Positions 58,001 to 64,000 of a stretch of 64,000 bases of DNA are shown here, piece after piece (position 1 is the stretch's first letter; each line of letters opens with the position of its first letter). Both the position numbers and the translations under genes were made by a program. The stretch is from an uncultured Erysipelotrichaceae bacterium (GTDB taxonomy: Bacteria; Bacillota_I; Bacilli_A; Erysipelotrichales; Erysipelotrichaceae): NCBI GenBank assembly GCA_900314905.1, contig OMXA01000002.1, positions 1-64,000 of the forward strand, read 5' to 3'. The notes under the pieces were generated by a model that saw only the letters and a program-made list of their open reading frames with translations, did not search any database and had not been told where the DNA came from.

Positions 58001-58117
58001 GATCTGGATCCTCTTTCAGAAAGCTATGAGGGCAGGACGTATACCCTTTCCAAGGGAAAGATCCATGATCGCTTTGAACTGACGATTGCGGCAGATGAGG
58101 AAAATGCAAATGGTTAG
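55004..58117 (+). CDS. Secreted GH73 glucosaminidase-like wall hydrolase
   Basis: Signal peptide (MRKIPILTAAISLAASLVTALPAM, cleavage near 30), a large N-terminal region, then a GH73 N-acetylglucosaminidase domain (about 320-440) with catalytic Glu343 in ACLESGYGMSEFA, NLFGWNAVDSDPG and YWGVKIASIAYAMDK. An SH3-like stretch follows (VLYNTEYGSRYQKNHTLSIL). The C-terminal half is made of beta repeats and a short Cys-containing segment (CGVNAAYDEASGSCICNEGY), possibly for wall binding. 1037 aa. RBS AAGGAGCGG. Function: peptidoglycan turnover. Confidence 0.88.
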   Translation: MRKIPILTAAISLAASLVTALPAMTIEVSAREEYDYYPMACSLYEVDQVVSSGSGVRFQMTACTGNYSEAKRQMYALGNAGVIRSSVSYSPSRIIDMSAGVVYTYPQRSGSNIVTISQYYDLSSGMPAYNKSTAVTWHRELQYLGLYSAADSDGNAQVLVNASGFEGYVNLKNVDLIPMAVIENGWGMYLGGNSTYDGEQPFLTYAHQQYYKAETNGNYVDLVLHYYSGWGNPDKGGQVQEWTSAVGPAADWMKAGDVYYSYDNTTFYTDRTCRNQAGVYYPYYEFVFLRSKTGISEATFNQFLSSVGKDSSSKLWDTGSIWLSAQQKYGVNALEIFAMACLESGYGMSEFAQKRNNLFGWNAVDSDPGQASYFTSVAQAINEQMSINLRGFLDINDGRYFGSHLGNKGSGFNVKYATDNYWGVKIASIAYAMDKCDNGWNGKLTDYNTVSLGIVKDDAHVDILKSVNGPVLYNTEYGSRYQKNHTLSILAERDGWYEVQSTNVLDTSGNVVTNLRNMGALDYNFDTMVGWIRKDQVTLINTAPIQITGRTASGDPVETVDAIRWNEDGTLHLEGRSYVPGILTDSGNTVSETLSILSDSFASASEIALSPASEGDVVKWSTDADVSSLAEGTYFFRFTRSYSAVSQYSSTYWLSAVQSLPEMHSAGGRTYTFSATTLSGSEGLALRVQNISCGVNAAYDEASGSCICNEGYENYAEGTGCSLKPIEENSLSVMRGVESASLKDQVLTISGMAFFRGMDAGDENQVSLVLKNMETEEETAYEAKMSDLPSPVSLGDSYTYTHVLYEGALDLSAAADGTYEIQVKVTNGSQTDTVPLYCTKDGIDQSEERTDGSAVSLHAEPMYNYRLEVSIGTSGIDRSVIRKPIRSASIFGTNALTLKDGKLSLDAYGLLRGTSITAEDHPSYTILLEDPSGTVTSYSMNTKACPVDLGKMLQSGYTADEACFDGVIDLSALPEGTYTLYLDLKTDSARDIYELYSLRDLDPLSESYEGRTYTLSKGKIHDRFELTIAADEENANG

Positions 58118-60089
58118 ACTTGCAAAGACAACAAAGATCCTGCTCGGTGTGGCAGTTGGCCTCGGAACGGTGACGGTCGGCACGGCAGCGTACTATTTCT
58201 CATCTGTTCCGGAATCCCAGAAGGTCACGGTTCCTTCGTTTCCCGGAAAGACGAAGAGCGATGTCGAAAGCTGGATGTCACAGAATTCTCTGAGCAGCGA
58301 CCGGTGCTTGTTTGACTATGCTTATGACGAAGAAAAAGATCGTGATGTCGTCCTTTCCCAGAGCATCGAGGCGGATTCGGTATTAGGGCCCCAGGAGGTT
58401 CTTACGATCACGCTTTCCGACGGGCCGGATCCGGACAAGGAATTTCAGATGCCTGATTTCAGCGGGAAAAAGCAGGAAGAAGTTGAACAGTGGTTTGAAG
58501 ACCATCGGTTTTCTTCGGTGAGCTACGCGTTTGAGAGCGATGAGAAGATTGAGAAGGGATTGTTTCTGAAGGCTTCCGCAGAGGCGGGAAAGAAGGTAAA
58601 GCGCTCGCAGGAACTGAAGATCACGTTCTCAAGCGGATCCAAAGAAGACCAGCAGGCAGAGGTGACGGTTCCGGACTTCTCTTCGTATTCCAGAAAGAAT
58701 ATGCAGGCATGGGCTTCTGAGAATGGCATCACGCTGACGTTTGCTTCAAAGGCCTCCGATACGGTGGCCAGCGGAGGCTTCCTGTCGCAGAGCGTGAAGG
58801 CAGGCACGAAGGTGAAATCGGGAACTGCGATCACGGTGACCTTGTCTTCCGGCAAGGCGATTGCGATTGTGAGCTACGTCGGAAAGACGAGAAAAGAAGC
58901 AGAAGCCTGGGCTGGTTCGAAAGGACTGAAGAGCAGCGTCACGATTCTCTACAGCACCAGCGATGCCGGCATCGTTCTTTCGCAGTCTCCGGATTCCGGT
59001 ACCGTCGCAGAAGGAACGGCGGTGAAATTCACGGTTTCTGCGGGAAGAGTGAACCTGGCGGATTATACCGGAAAGACGAAATCTCAGTTTGATTCCTATC
59101 TTTCCTCGCTGAATGCAGAAAACAGCGGCAGTGCGAAGATCACGGTATCCTATCAGGATACAGAAAGCACGTCAGCGTCGGGAACGATTCTTGCTCAGAG
59201 CGTGAGCGGTCTTCTGGATCCTGGTACGAGTGTCACGGTCAAAGTCGCAGTCGGAAAGAAATACAGCGTAGCCAGCCAGGCCGGCAAGTCGCTGGACAGC
59301 TTCCGCAGCTACCTCAGCTCGATGGGGCTGAATCTCGGCAATGTGTCTTATGTCTTCAGCGACAGCTACGGGTCAGGGGTCCTGGTATCCAATGATACGG
59401 GCAGCTTTGAATCCGGAGCTTCGATCAACTGTGTCGTCTCAAAGGGTTCCTATTCCTGGGATCCGGGTGATCTCACTGCAGCCGGTGCGAGCTGGAGCGC
59501 GCTGTACAGCGCTTCTGCAGATGCGAGAAAGAATGGCTACAGCGTGAGCAAGACGGATGAGGAAAGCCAGTATCCGGAAGGGCAGATCATTGCCTGCTCG
59601 ATCAGCGGGAAGTCGATTTCCTGCCGGGTATCGATCGGCTCGTATGTGACCGTTGCGGATGTGACGGGAAAGGATCATTCCGAAGCATCTTCGATCCTGA
59701 GCGGATCCGGACTTTCGGTAACGGAAGTGGAACAGAGCAATTACAGCGATGTTCCATCTGGTCAGGTCATCGGTCAGTCGCTTTCTGCCGGAACGAAAGT
59801 GAAAGCAGGAACAGCGATCACGATTACCTATTCCAGGGGACCGGAGCCGGTGGTGACGGCGGCGATTCCGACGATCTATTCCGCGCTTTATGATGGCATG
59901 AAAGGATCAGAGATTGTCTCGAGTCTGACGGCTACGCTGAATGCGGCAGGCTTCTACAACCTGAACTTCGTGAAGATCCCCACGGGCAATACGACGAGTA
60001 AAAATGCCCTGAAGTCGGTATCGCCTGCCCCTGGTTCCCTCATCAATGTGAAAGATCAGATCACGATCGAGTATTATTCGGCAGACTGA
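58110..60089 (+). CDS. Multi-PASTA membrane-anchored protein, no kinase
   Basis: Start ATG 58110 follows GAGGAAA and overlaps the GH73 stop by eight bases. One N-terminal membrane helix (about 10-28) is followed by about eight PASTA-like repeats (blocks such as VPSFPGKTKSDVESW, VPDFSSYSRKNMQAW, VADVTGKDHSEASSIL) and a divergent last one. PASTA domains bind muropeptides and wall glycans. No Ser/Thr kinase or transpeptidase domain is attached. 659 aa. Likely a wall-sensing or spacer protein working with the hydrolase upstream. Confidence 0.88.
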   Translation: MVRLAKTTKILLGVAVGLGTVTVGTAAYYFSSVPESQKVTVPSFPGKTKSDVESWMSQNSLSSDRCLFDYAYDEEKDRDVVLSQSIEADSVLGPQEVLTITLSDGPDPDKEFQMPDFSGKKQEEVEQWFEDHRFSSVSYAFESDEKIEKGLFLKASAEAGKKVKRSQELKITFSSGSKEDQQAEVTVPDFSSYSRKNMQAWASENGITLTFASKASDTVASGGFLSQSVKAGTKVKSGTAITVTLSSGKAIAIVSYVGKTRKEAEAWAGSKGLKSSVTILYSTSDAGIVLSQSPDSGTVAEGTAVKFTVSAGRVNLADYTGKTKSQFDSYLSSLNAENSGSAKITVSYQDTESTSASGTILAQSVSGLLDPGTSVTVKVAVGKKYSVASQAGKSLDSFRSYLSSMGLNLGNVSYVFSDSYGSGVLVSNDTGSFESGASINCVVSKGSYSWDPGDLTAAGASWSALYSASADARKNGYSVSKTDEESQYPEGQIIACSISGKSISCRVSIGSYVTVADVTGKDHSEASSILSGSGLSVTEVEQSNYSDVPSGQVIGQSLSAGTKVKAGTAITITYSRGPEPVVTAAIPTIYSALYDGMKGSEIVSSLTATLNAAGFYNLNFVKIPTGNTTSKNALKSVSPAPGSLINVKDQITIEYYSAD

Positions 60090-60093
60090 AAGA

Positions 60094-60143
60094 ATCACCA
60101 GGTTTCCGCTGAATCCATGGAATCAGCGGAGGACCTGGTGATT
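60094..60143 (+). terminator. Long inverted repeat between PASTA gene and uppS
   Basis: AATCACCAGGT pairs with ACCTGGTGATT, with an inner CCGCTGA/TCAGCGG stem. There is no T run after it, so termination is probable but weak; the uppS promoter follows at once. Confidence 0.6.
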
Positions 60144-60144
60144 A

Positions 60145-60153
60145 TGCTATAAT
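60145..60153 (+). promoter_or_regulatory. Extended -10 promoter of uppS
   Basis: TGCTATAAT with TATAAT at 60148-60153, 27 bases before uppS. It matches the pyrH promoter core exactly. Confidence 0.65.
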
Positions 60154-60180
60154 CCTTTTGGCGAAAAAGAGAGCAGACCT

Positions 60181-60882
60181 ATGAAAGAATGCAGACACGT
60201 TGCGATTATCATGGACGGAAACGGGAGATGGGCGAAGGCACAGGGAAAACCGCGGACCTATGGTCATCTGGTCGGCTCCGATAATGTCCGCACCATTGCG
60301 ATTGCGGCGGATGAGCTGGGCGTGAAATATCTGACGCTTTATGCGTTTTCCACAGAGAACTGGAAGCGGTCGCAGGAAGAGGTAGGCTATATCATGAAGC
60401 TGCCTGCGTATTTCTTCCGGAAGTATATGCAGGAGTTTCTGGACCGGGGATATCAGATGCATATGATCGGCGAGCTGGATGCCTTGCCCAGCAGCACAAG
60501 AAAAGTGCTTCTTGATGCCGTGGAAGAATCCAGGAACAATACCGGTCTGAATCTGAATATCGCCATCAATTACGGCTCTCACCGCGAGATCGTGCTGGCT
60601 GCCAATGCATATGCGAAAGATGTAAAAGAAGGAAAAGCAGAGCTTGGCATTGATGAAAAGGGCTTTGAGAAGTATCTGATGACGAAGGATTTCCCGCCCG
60701 TGGATCTTCTGATCCGCACCAGCGGAGAAGAGCGGATCTCGAATTACCTGCTCTGGCAGATTGCCTATGCGGAACTGGAATTCGTTCCGGAGAGCTGGCC
60801 GGAGTTCACACCGGAGGTTTTCAGACGCTGCCTGCAGGAATACCAGGAGCGGGATCGCAGATTCGGAGGCGTGAAAGCATGA
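60181..60882 (+). CDS. uppS: Undecaprenyl diphosphate synthase
   Basis: cis-Prenyltransferase making the C55 lipid carrier for wall synthesis. Blocks: HVAIIMDGNGRWAK with catalytic Asp12, YALF-like YAFSTENWKR and RTSGEERISNYLLWQIAYAE. 233 aa. Overlaps cdsA by four bases; the order uppS-cdsA-dxr-rseP is classical. Confidence 0.98.
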   Translation: MKECRHVAIIMDGNGRWAKAQGKPRTYGHLVGSDNVRTIAIAADELGVKYLTLYAFSTENWKRSQEEVGYIMKLPAYFFRKYMQEFLDRGYQMHMIGELDALPSSTRKVLLDAVEESRNNTGLNLNIAINYGSHREIVLAANAYAKDVKEGKAELGIDEKGFEKYLMTKDFPPVDLLIRTSGEERISNYLLWQIAYAELEFVPESWPEFTPEVFRRCLQEYQERDRRFGGVKA

Positions 60883-61661
60883 GTGACACGAAGAAGCGGA
60901 TTCTCACCGCCGCAGTGCTGGTTGCGATCATCATTCCGCCGTTTCTTGCCGGCGGAATCTGGATTGATCTGCTCATGGCGGTCATCTCGTTTTTCGGGGC
61001 ATATGAGCTTGCCAGCATGAGCGATCAGAAGCCGCACTGGGGCATGACGATCCTGACGGCTGCTGCAATCATTCTTCTGTATCATCTGAAGGGCGAGCGG
61101 ATCCTGGCGGGATTTGCGTTATGGATCATCGTCCTGTTTGCGATCCATATCATCTATGAACCATTCTCGACCGATCAGGTCGTTTATATCTATGCGATTT
61201 CCGGCATTGTGGCGATGGCCTGGAATTGCGTGGAACGAATCTATGACACTGCCCTTGGCCCGAATGCGATGATCTATGTTGCGCTGGCTTGCTTTCTATG
61301 TGATACCGGAGCCTGGTTCTTCGGCAGGAAATTCGGCAGGCATAAGATGATTCCGCGCATTTCTCCGAAGAAGACCTGGGAGGGGAGCATCGGCGGCTAT
61401 CTGACCGGCTTTCTGATTTCTCTGATCTATGGCCTGCTCTTTATCCCGGCAATGCCGAAAGGACTTCTGGTGTGCGGGTCTCTGGTGCTTCCTGCTGCTG
61501 CAGAGATCGGCGATCTTTCGTTTTCGAGCACGAAGCGGCATTTCGGCATCAAGGATTTCGGCAAGCTGCTGCCTGGTCATGGCGGCATTCTGGACCGGAT
61601 TGACAGCCTGGTATTCTGCTTCATGGCTTTCAATGCGCTGATGCTGGCATGGGGGATCTGA
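60879..61661 (+). CDS. cdsA: Phosphatidate cytidylyltransferase
   Basis: Makes CDP-diacylglycerol for phospholipid synthesis. Multi-pass membrane protein with the family signature CDTGAWFFGRKFGRHKM-then ISPKKTWEGSIGG and the final FGKLLPGHGGILDRIDS block. 260 aa. Confidence 0.97.
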   Translation: MSDTKKRILTAAVLVAIIIPPFLAGGIWIDLLMAVISFFGAYELASMSDQKPHWGMTILTAAAIILLYHLKGERILAGFALWIIVLFAIHIIYEPFSTDQVVYIYAISGIVAMAWNCVERIYDTALGPNAMIYVALACFLCDTGAWFFGRKFGRHKMIPRISPKKTWEGSIGGYLTGFLISLIYGLLFIPAMPKGLLVCGSLVLPAAAEIGDLSFSSTKRHFGIKDFGKLLPGHGGILDRIDSLVFCFMAFNALMLAWGI

Positions 61662-61663
61662 AT

Positions 61664-62830
61664 ATGACGAAGAGATTTGTTCTGCTCGGAGCGAGCGGTT
61701 CGATCGGCACGCAGACGATCGATGTGATTCTTCAGCATCCGGATCGTTTTTCTTTAACTGCATTCGGGGTCGGCCGCCGGATTGAAGCGGCAAGGAAGCT
61801 CCTTGGTCTGTTTCCGGTAAGCAAGGTTTCCGTAATGCGGAAAGAAGATGCAGAAAGCCTGGCGGCAGAATTTCCGCATACGAAGTTCGTATGGGGAGAA
61901 GAAGGCATGGAAGAGCTGGCCTCTGGAGCGGATTATGATGTGCTGATCAATGCCCTGGTCGGGTTTGCCGGGTTTGCGCCGACCATGGCTGCGATGAAGG
62001 CGCACCATGATGTGGCGCTGGCCAATAAGGAGACCCTTGTCTGCGGGGGATCGCTGATCCGAAAAGCCATGCAGGAATACGGCGTGCGGCTGTATCCGAT
62101 TGACAGCGAGCATTCTGCGATCTGGCAATGCCTGCAGGGAAATCAGATGAAACAGGTGAAGCGGCTGATCATCACCTGCAGCGGCGGCGCCTTCCGGGAT
62201 AAGAACCGGGAAGAGCTTGCCCATGTGACGCTATCCGATGCACTGGCGCATCCCAACTGGTCCATGGGGCCGAAGATCACGGTAGACTGTGCCAATCTCA
62301 TGAATAAGGGATTTGAAGTCACAGAGGCGCACTGGCTGTTTGATCTGCCGTATGAAGAAATCGACGTGCTGATGCATCGGGAGTCCGTGATTCATTCGAT
62401 GGTCGAGTATTGCGATCATAGCGTGATTGCCCAGCTCGGGGCGCCGGACATGAGACTGCCGATTCAGTATGCGATGAGCTGGCCGGATCGGCTGCCATTG
62501 CATCAGGAGCACCCGCTGGATCTTTCAGAGATCGGAACGCTTCATTTTGAGAAACCGGATCCTGAGCGCTATCCGCTGCTTGGGCTGGCCTATGAAGCGG
62601 GAAAGAAGGGCGGCAATCTCGGAGCGATCATGAATGCGGCAAATGAAGCTGCCAATGCGGCGTTTCGAAGAGATGAGATTCCGTTTCTTTCGATCGAGCA
62701 GATTGTGATTGACACGGTGCATCATGCGCCGTTTGCAGAGCTTTCCAGCGTACAGGATCTGATTCAGGCAGATGCCTGGGGCAGAGCCTATGCGGAAGAA
62801 CAGATCAGAGGAGCAAAGATCAGTAAATGA
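61664..62830 (+). CDS. dxr: 1-deoxy-D-xylulose-5-phosphate reductoisomerase
   Basis: Second step of the MEP isoprenoid pathway, NADPH-dependent. GASGSIGTQTIDVI nucleotide-binding start, then NALVGFAGFAPT, NKETLVCGG, PIDSEHSAIWQCLQG (metal-binding) and CSGGAFRD. 388 aa from ATG 61664, preferred to 61649 because GGGGGAT lies eight bases ahead and the protein start MTKRFVLLG is typical. Confidence 0.97.
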   Translation: MTKRFVLLGASGSIGTQTIDVILQHPDRFSLTAFGVGRRIEAARKLLGLFPVSKVSVMRKEDAESLAAEFPHTKFVWGEEGMEELASGADYDVLINALVGFAGFAPTMAAMKAHHDVALANKETLVCGGSLIRKAMQEYGVRLYPIDSEHSAIWQCLQGNQMKQVKRLIITCSGGAFRDKNREELAHVTLSDALAHPNWSMGPKITVDCANLMNKGFEVTEAHWLFDLPYEEIDVLMHRESVIHSMVEYCDHSVIAQLGAPDMRLPIQYAMSWPDRLPLHQEHPLDLSEIGTLHFEKPDPERYPLLGLAYEAGKKGGNLGAIMNAANEAANAAFRRDEIPFLSIEQIVIDTVHHAPFAELSSVQDLIQADAWGRAYAEEQIRGAKISK

Positions 62831-63888
62831 CGATTATCTACTTTATCCTTCTATTGACGGTGATCATCTGCATCCATGAGGCGGGTCACCTCTTTGCGGC
62901 AAAGAAATTCGGTGTCTACTGCTATGAGTATTCGTTCGGCATGGGATCGGTTATCTGGAAGCATAAGAAGGGCGAAACCCAGTACAGCATCCGGGCAATT
63001 CCGATCGGCGGGTTTGTTGCGATGGCGGGAGAGCAGGATGGCGATGCGGCTTATCCGGATGTCGAGGTTCCATCAGGAAGACGTCTGACTGAGAAGCCAT
63101 GGTGGCAGAAAGTCATCATCATGCTGGCAGGTGTCTTCATGAACTTCCTGCTCTGCTGGGCGATCTTCTCGCTGATCATCCTGCATGCAGGTTCGTTTGC
63201 GGTTTCCCCGAAAGCGGTGATCGAAGAAGTCATTGCCGGCAGTCCTGCGGAAGCAGCGGGACTTGAGGCAGGGGATGAGGTCACTAGAATCGTGCTTTCC
63301 GATGGAACTGTCTATCATCCTTCGACGTATGAAGATCTGCAGCTGGAGCTGTCGTCTCTGACGGATCAGGAAATCCAGGTGACCGTATTGCGGGATGGCA
63401 GTGAGCTTTCCGTATCATTGACTCCGGAATATAACGAAGAATACCAGTATTACATGATCGGCATCCGCGGACCTGCTCCGGAAGTGAAAGAAGTGAATCT
63501 ATGGAACTGCTGGGCATATGGCGCCAAGGAGATGCATACGGTGACGAAGCTCATGATCAGCGCGATCCGCAATCTCTTTGCGGGCCGGAATCTGGATCAG
63601 CTCAGCGGGCCGGTCGGGATCTATCAGGCGACGGAACAGACGGTTTCCTATGGCTTCTCGAGCTTCCTGTTCCTGATGGCGGAGCTTTCGCTGAATGTCG
63701 GCATCTTCAACCTGATTCCGCTGCCGGTCCTGGATGGCGGTCAGGTCGTGATCACGATTGCGGAAGCAATTGCCCATCGCCGCCTGAATGAGAAGGTCAG
63801 ACTCGGACTCATGGGAGCCTGCTGGGTTCTGCTGATCGCACTGATGCTGTTTGTGACCTGGAATGATGTATCCAGAATCATCAGATAG
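62827..63888 (+). CDS. rseP: Site-2 intramembrane metalloprotease RseP
   Basis: Zinc protease of the membrane (M50). HEAGH zinc motif at 17-21, a PDZ domain (about 110-200), and NLIPLPVLDGGQ supplying the third zinc ligand near the C-terminus. 353 aa. Overlaps dxr by four bases. Typical targets are anti-sigma factors and signal-peptide remnants. Confidence 0.96.
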   Translation: MTIIYFILLLTVIICIHEAGHLFAAKKFGVYCYEYSFGMGSVIWKHKKGETQYSIRAIPIGGFVAMAGEQDGDAAYPDVEVPSGRRLTEKPWWQKVIIMLAGVFMNFLLCWAIFSLIILHAGSFAVSPKAVIEEVIAGSPAEAAGLEAGDEVTRIVLSDGTVYHPSTYEDLQLELSSLTDQEIQVTVLRDGSELSVSLTPEYNEEYQYYMIGIRGPAPEVKEVNLWNCWAYGAKEMHTVTKLMISAIRNLFAGRNLDQLSGPVGIYQATEQTVSYGFSSFLFLMAELSLNVGIFNLIPLPVLDGGQVVITIAEAIAHRRLNEKVRLGLMGACWVLLIALMLFVTWNDVSRIIR

Positions 63889-63905
63889 AAAGAAGGTATA
63901 CACAC

Positions 63906-64000
63906 ATGACAACTATTCTTGTAACCGGCGGAACCGGATATATCGGTTCCCACACATGCGTTTCTCTGATCCAGGCAGGATATGAGGTCATCGCGCTCGA
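63906..64000 (+). CDS. galE: UDP-glucose 4-epimerase, N-terminal part only
   Basis: The reading frame from ATG 63906 runs off the window end. The visible 31 codons show the NAD-binding Rossmann start ILVTGGTGYIGSHTCVSL of the epimerase family. RBS AGAAAGAAGG. GalE specifically, rather than another sugar epimerase, is the best match of this opening. Confidence 0.75.
   Translation, partial: MTTILVTGGTGYIGSHTCVSLIQAGYEVIAL

Noticed and set aside
1-64000. tRNA, rRNA or insertion-sequence genes
   Set aside because: I saw no tRNA-like cloverleaf with CCA-type ends, no rRNA sequence and no transposase; the only recombinase is XerC, a housekeeping enzyme.

Overview
The window reads as the chromosome of a Gram-positive bacterium of the phylum Bacillota, with base composition near one half G+C. 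The gene order lepB-rbgA-rnhB-dprA-topA-trmFO-xerC-rpsB-tsf...pyrH-frr...uppS-cdsA-dxr-rseP is the classical Bacillota backbone. Good Shine-Dalgarno sites, TATAAT-type -10 boxes, cre-like sites and an accessory Sec locus agree with this. My best guess is an Erysipelotrichaceae-like host-associated organism; that is inference, as no rRNA is present.

Layout. Bases 1 to about 690 carry a G+C-rich, minus-strand dprA fragment that joins abruptly to a 5'-truncated histidine kinase. A second, native dprA lies at 12643, so the left edge looks like a chimeric join. From 2300 to 8800 come small HTH proteins, a pyrimidine-nucleoside phosphorylase, a TPR-GGDEF protein, a ComB-like/HAD/membrane-protein operon and rplS. 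From 8900 to 10400 lie three small proteins of unknown function. From 10500 to 20000 lies the housekeeping backbone from lepB to tsf.

The backbone is interrupted twice. Between tsf and pyrH (20057-30508) sits a type IV pilus-like remnant: a 5'-truncated GLUG/CHAP surface protein whose reading frame opens inside the tsf terminator, a pilin-like protein, PilD, PilM, PilN and PilO, then a GT2 glycosyltransferase and a degenerate GGDEF-GGDEF-EAL protein. Between frr and uppS (32099-60089) sit a BMP/NupOPQ-type nucleoside importer with an HU gene, a complete-looking accessory Sec (SecA2/SecY2) locus for a serine-rich-repeat (SRR) glycoprotein, and a cell-wall group (anchored unknown protein, GH73 glucosaminidase, PASTA-only protein). 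The backbone then resumes with uppS-cdsA-dxr-rseP and the start of galE.

The most striking observation is in the SRR locus. The ATG and Shine-Dalgarno site of the SRR adhesin are out of frame with an obvious signal peptide, and the two frames meet exactly at A AAA AAG, the heptamer used for -1 frameshifting in E. coli dnaX. secA2 carries two in-frame stop codons flanking its Walker A motif, and gtfA is split by a frameshift, while secY2, asp1-3 and gtfB are open. Either the export system is decaying or phase-locked off, or the adhesin start is recoded. The SRR protein also has no visible LPXTG anchor.
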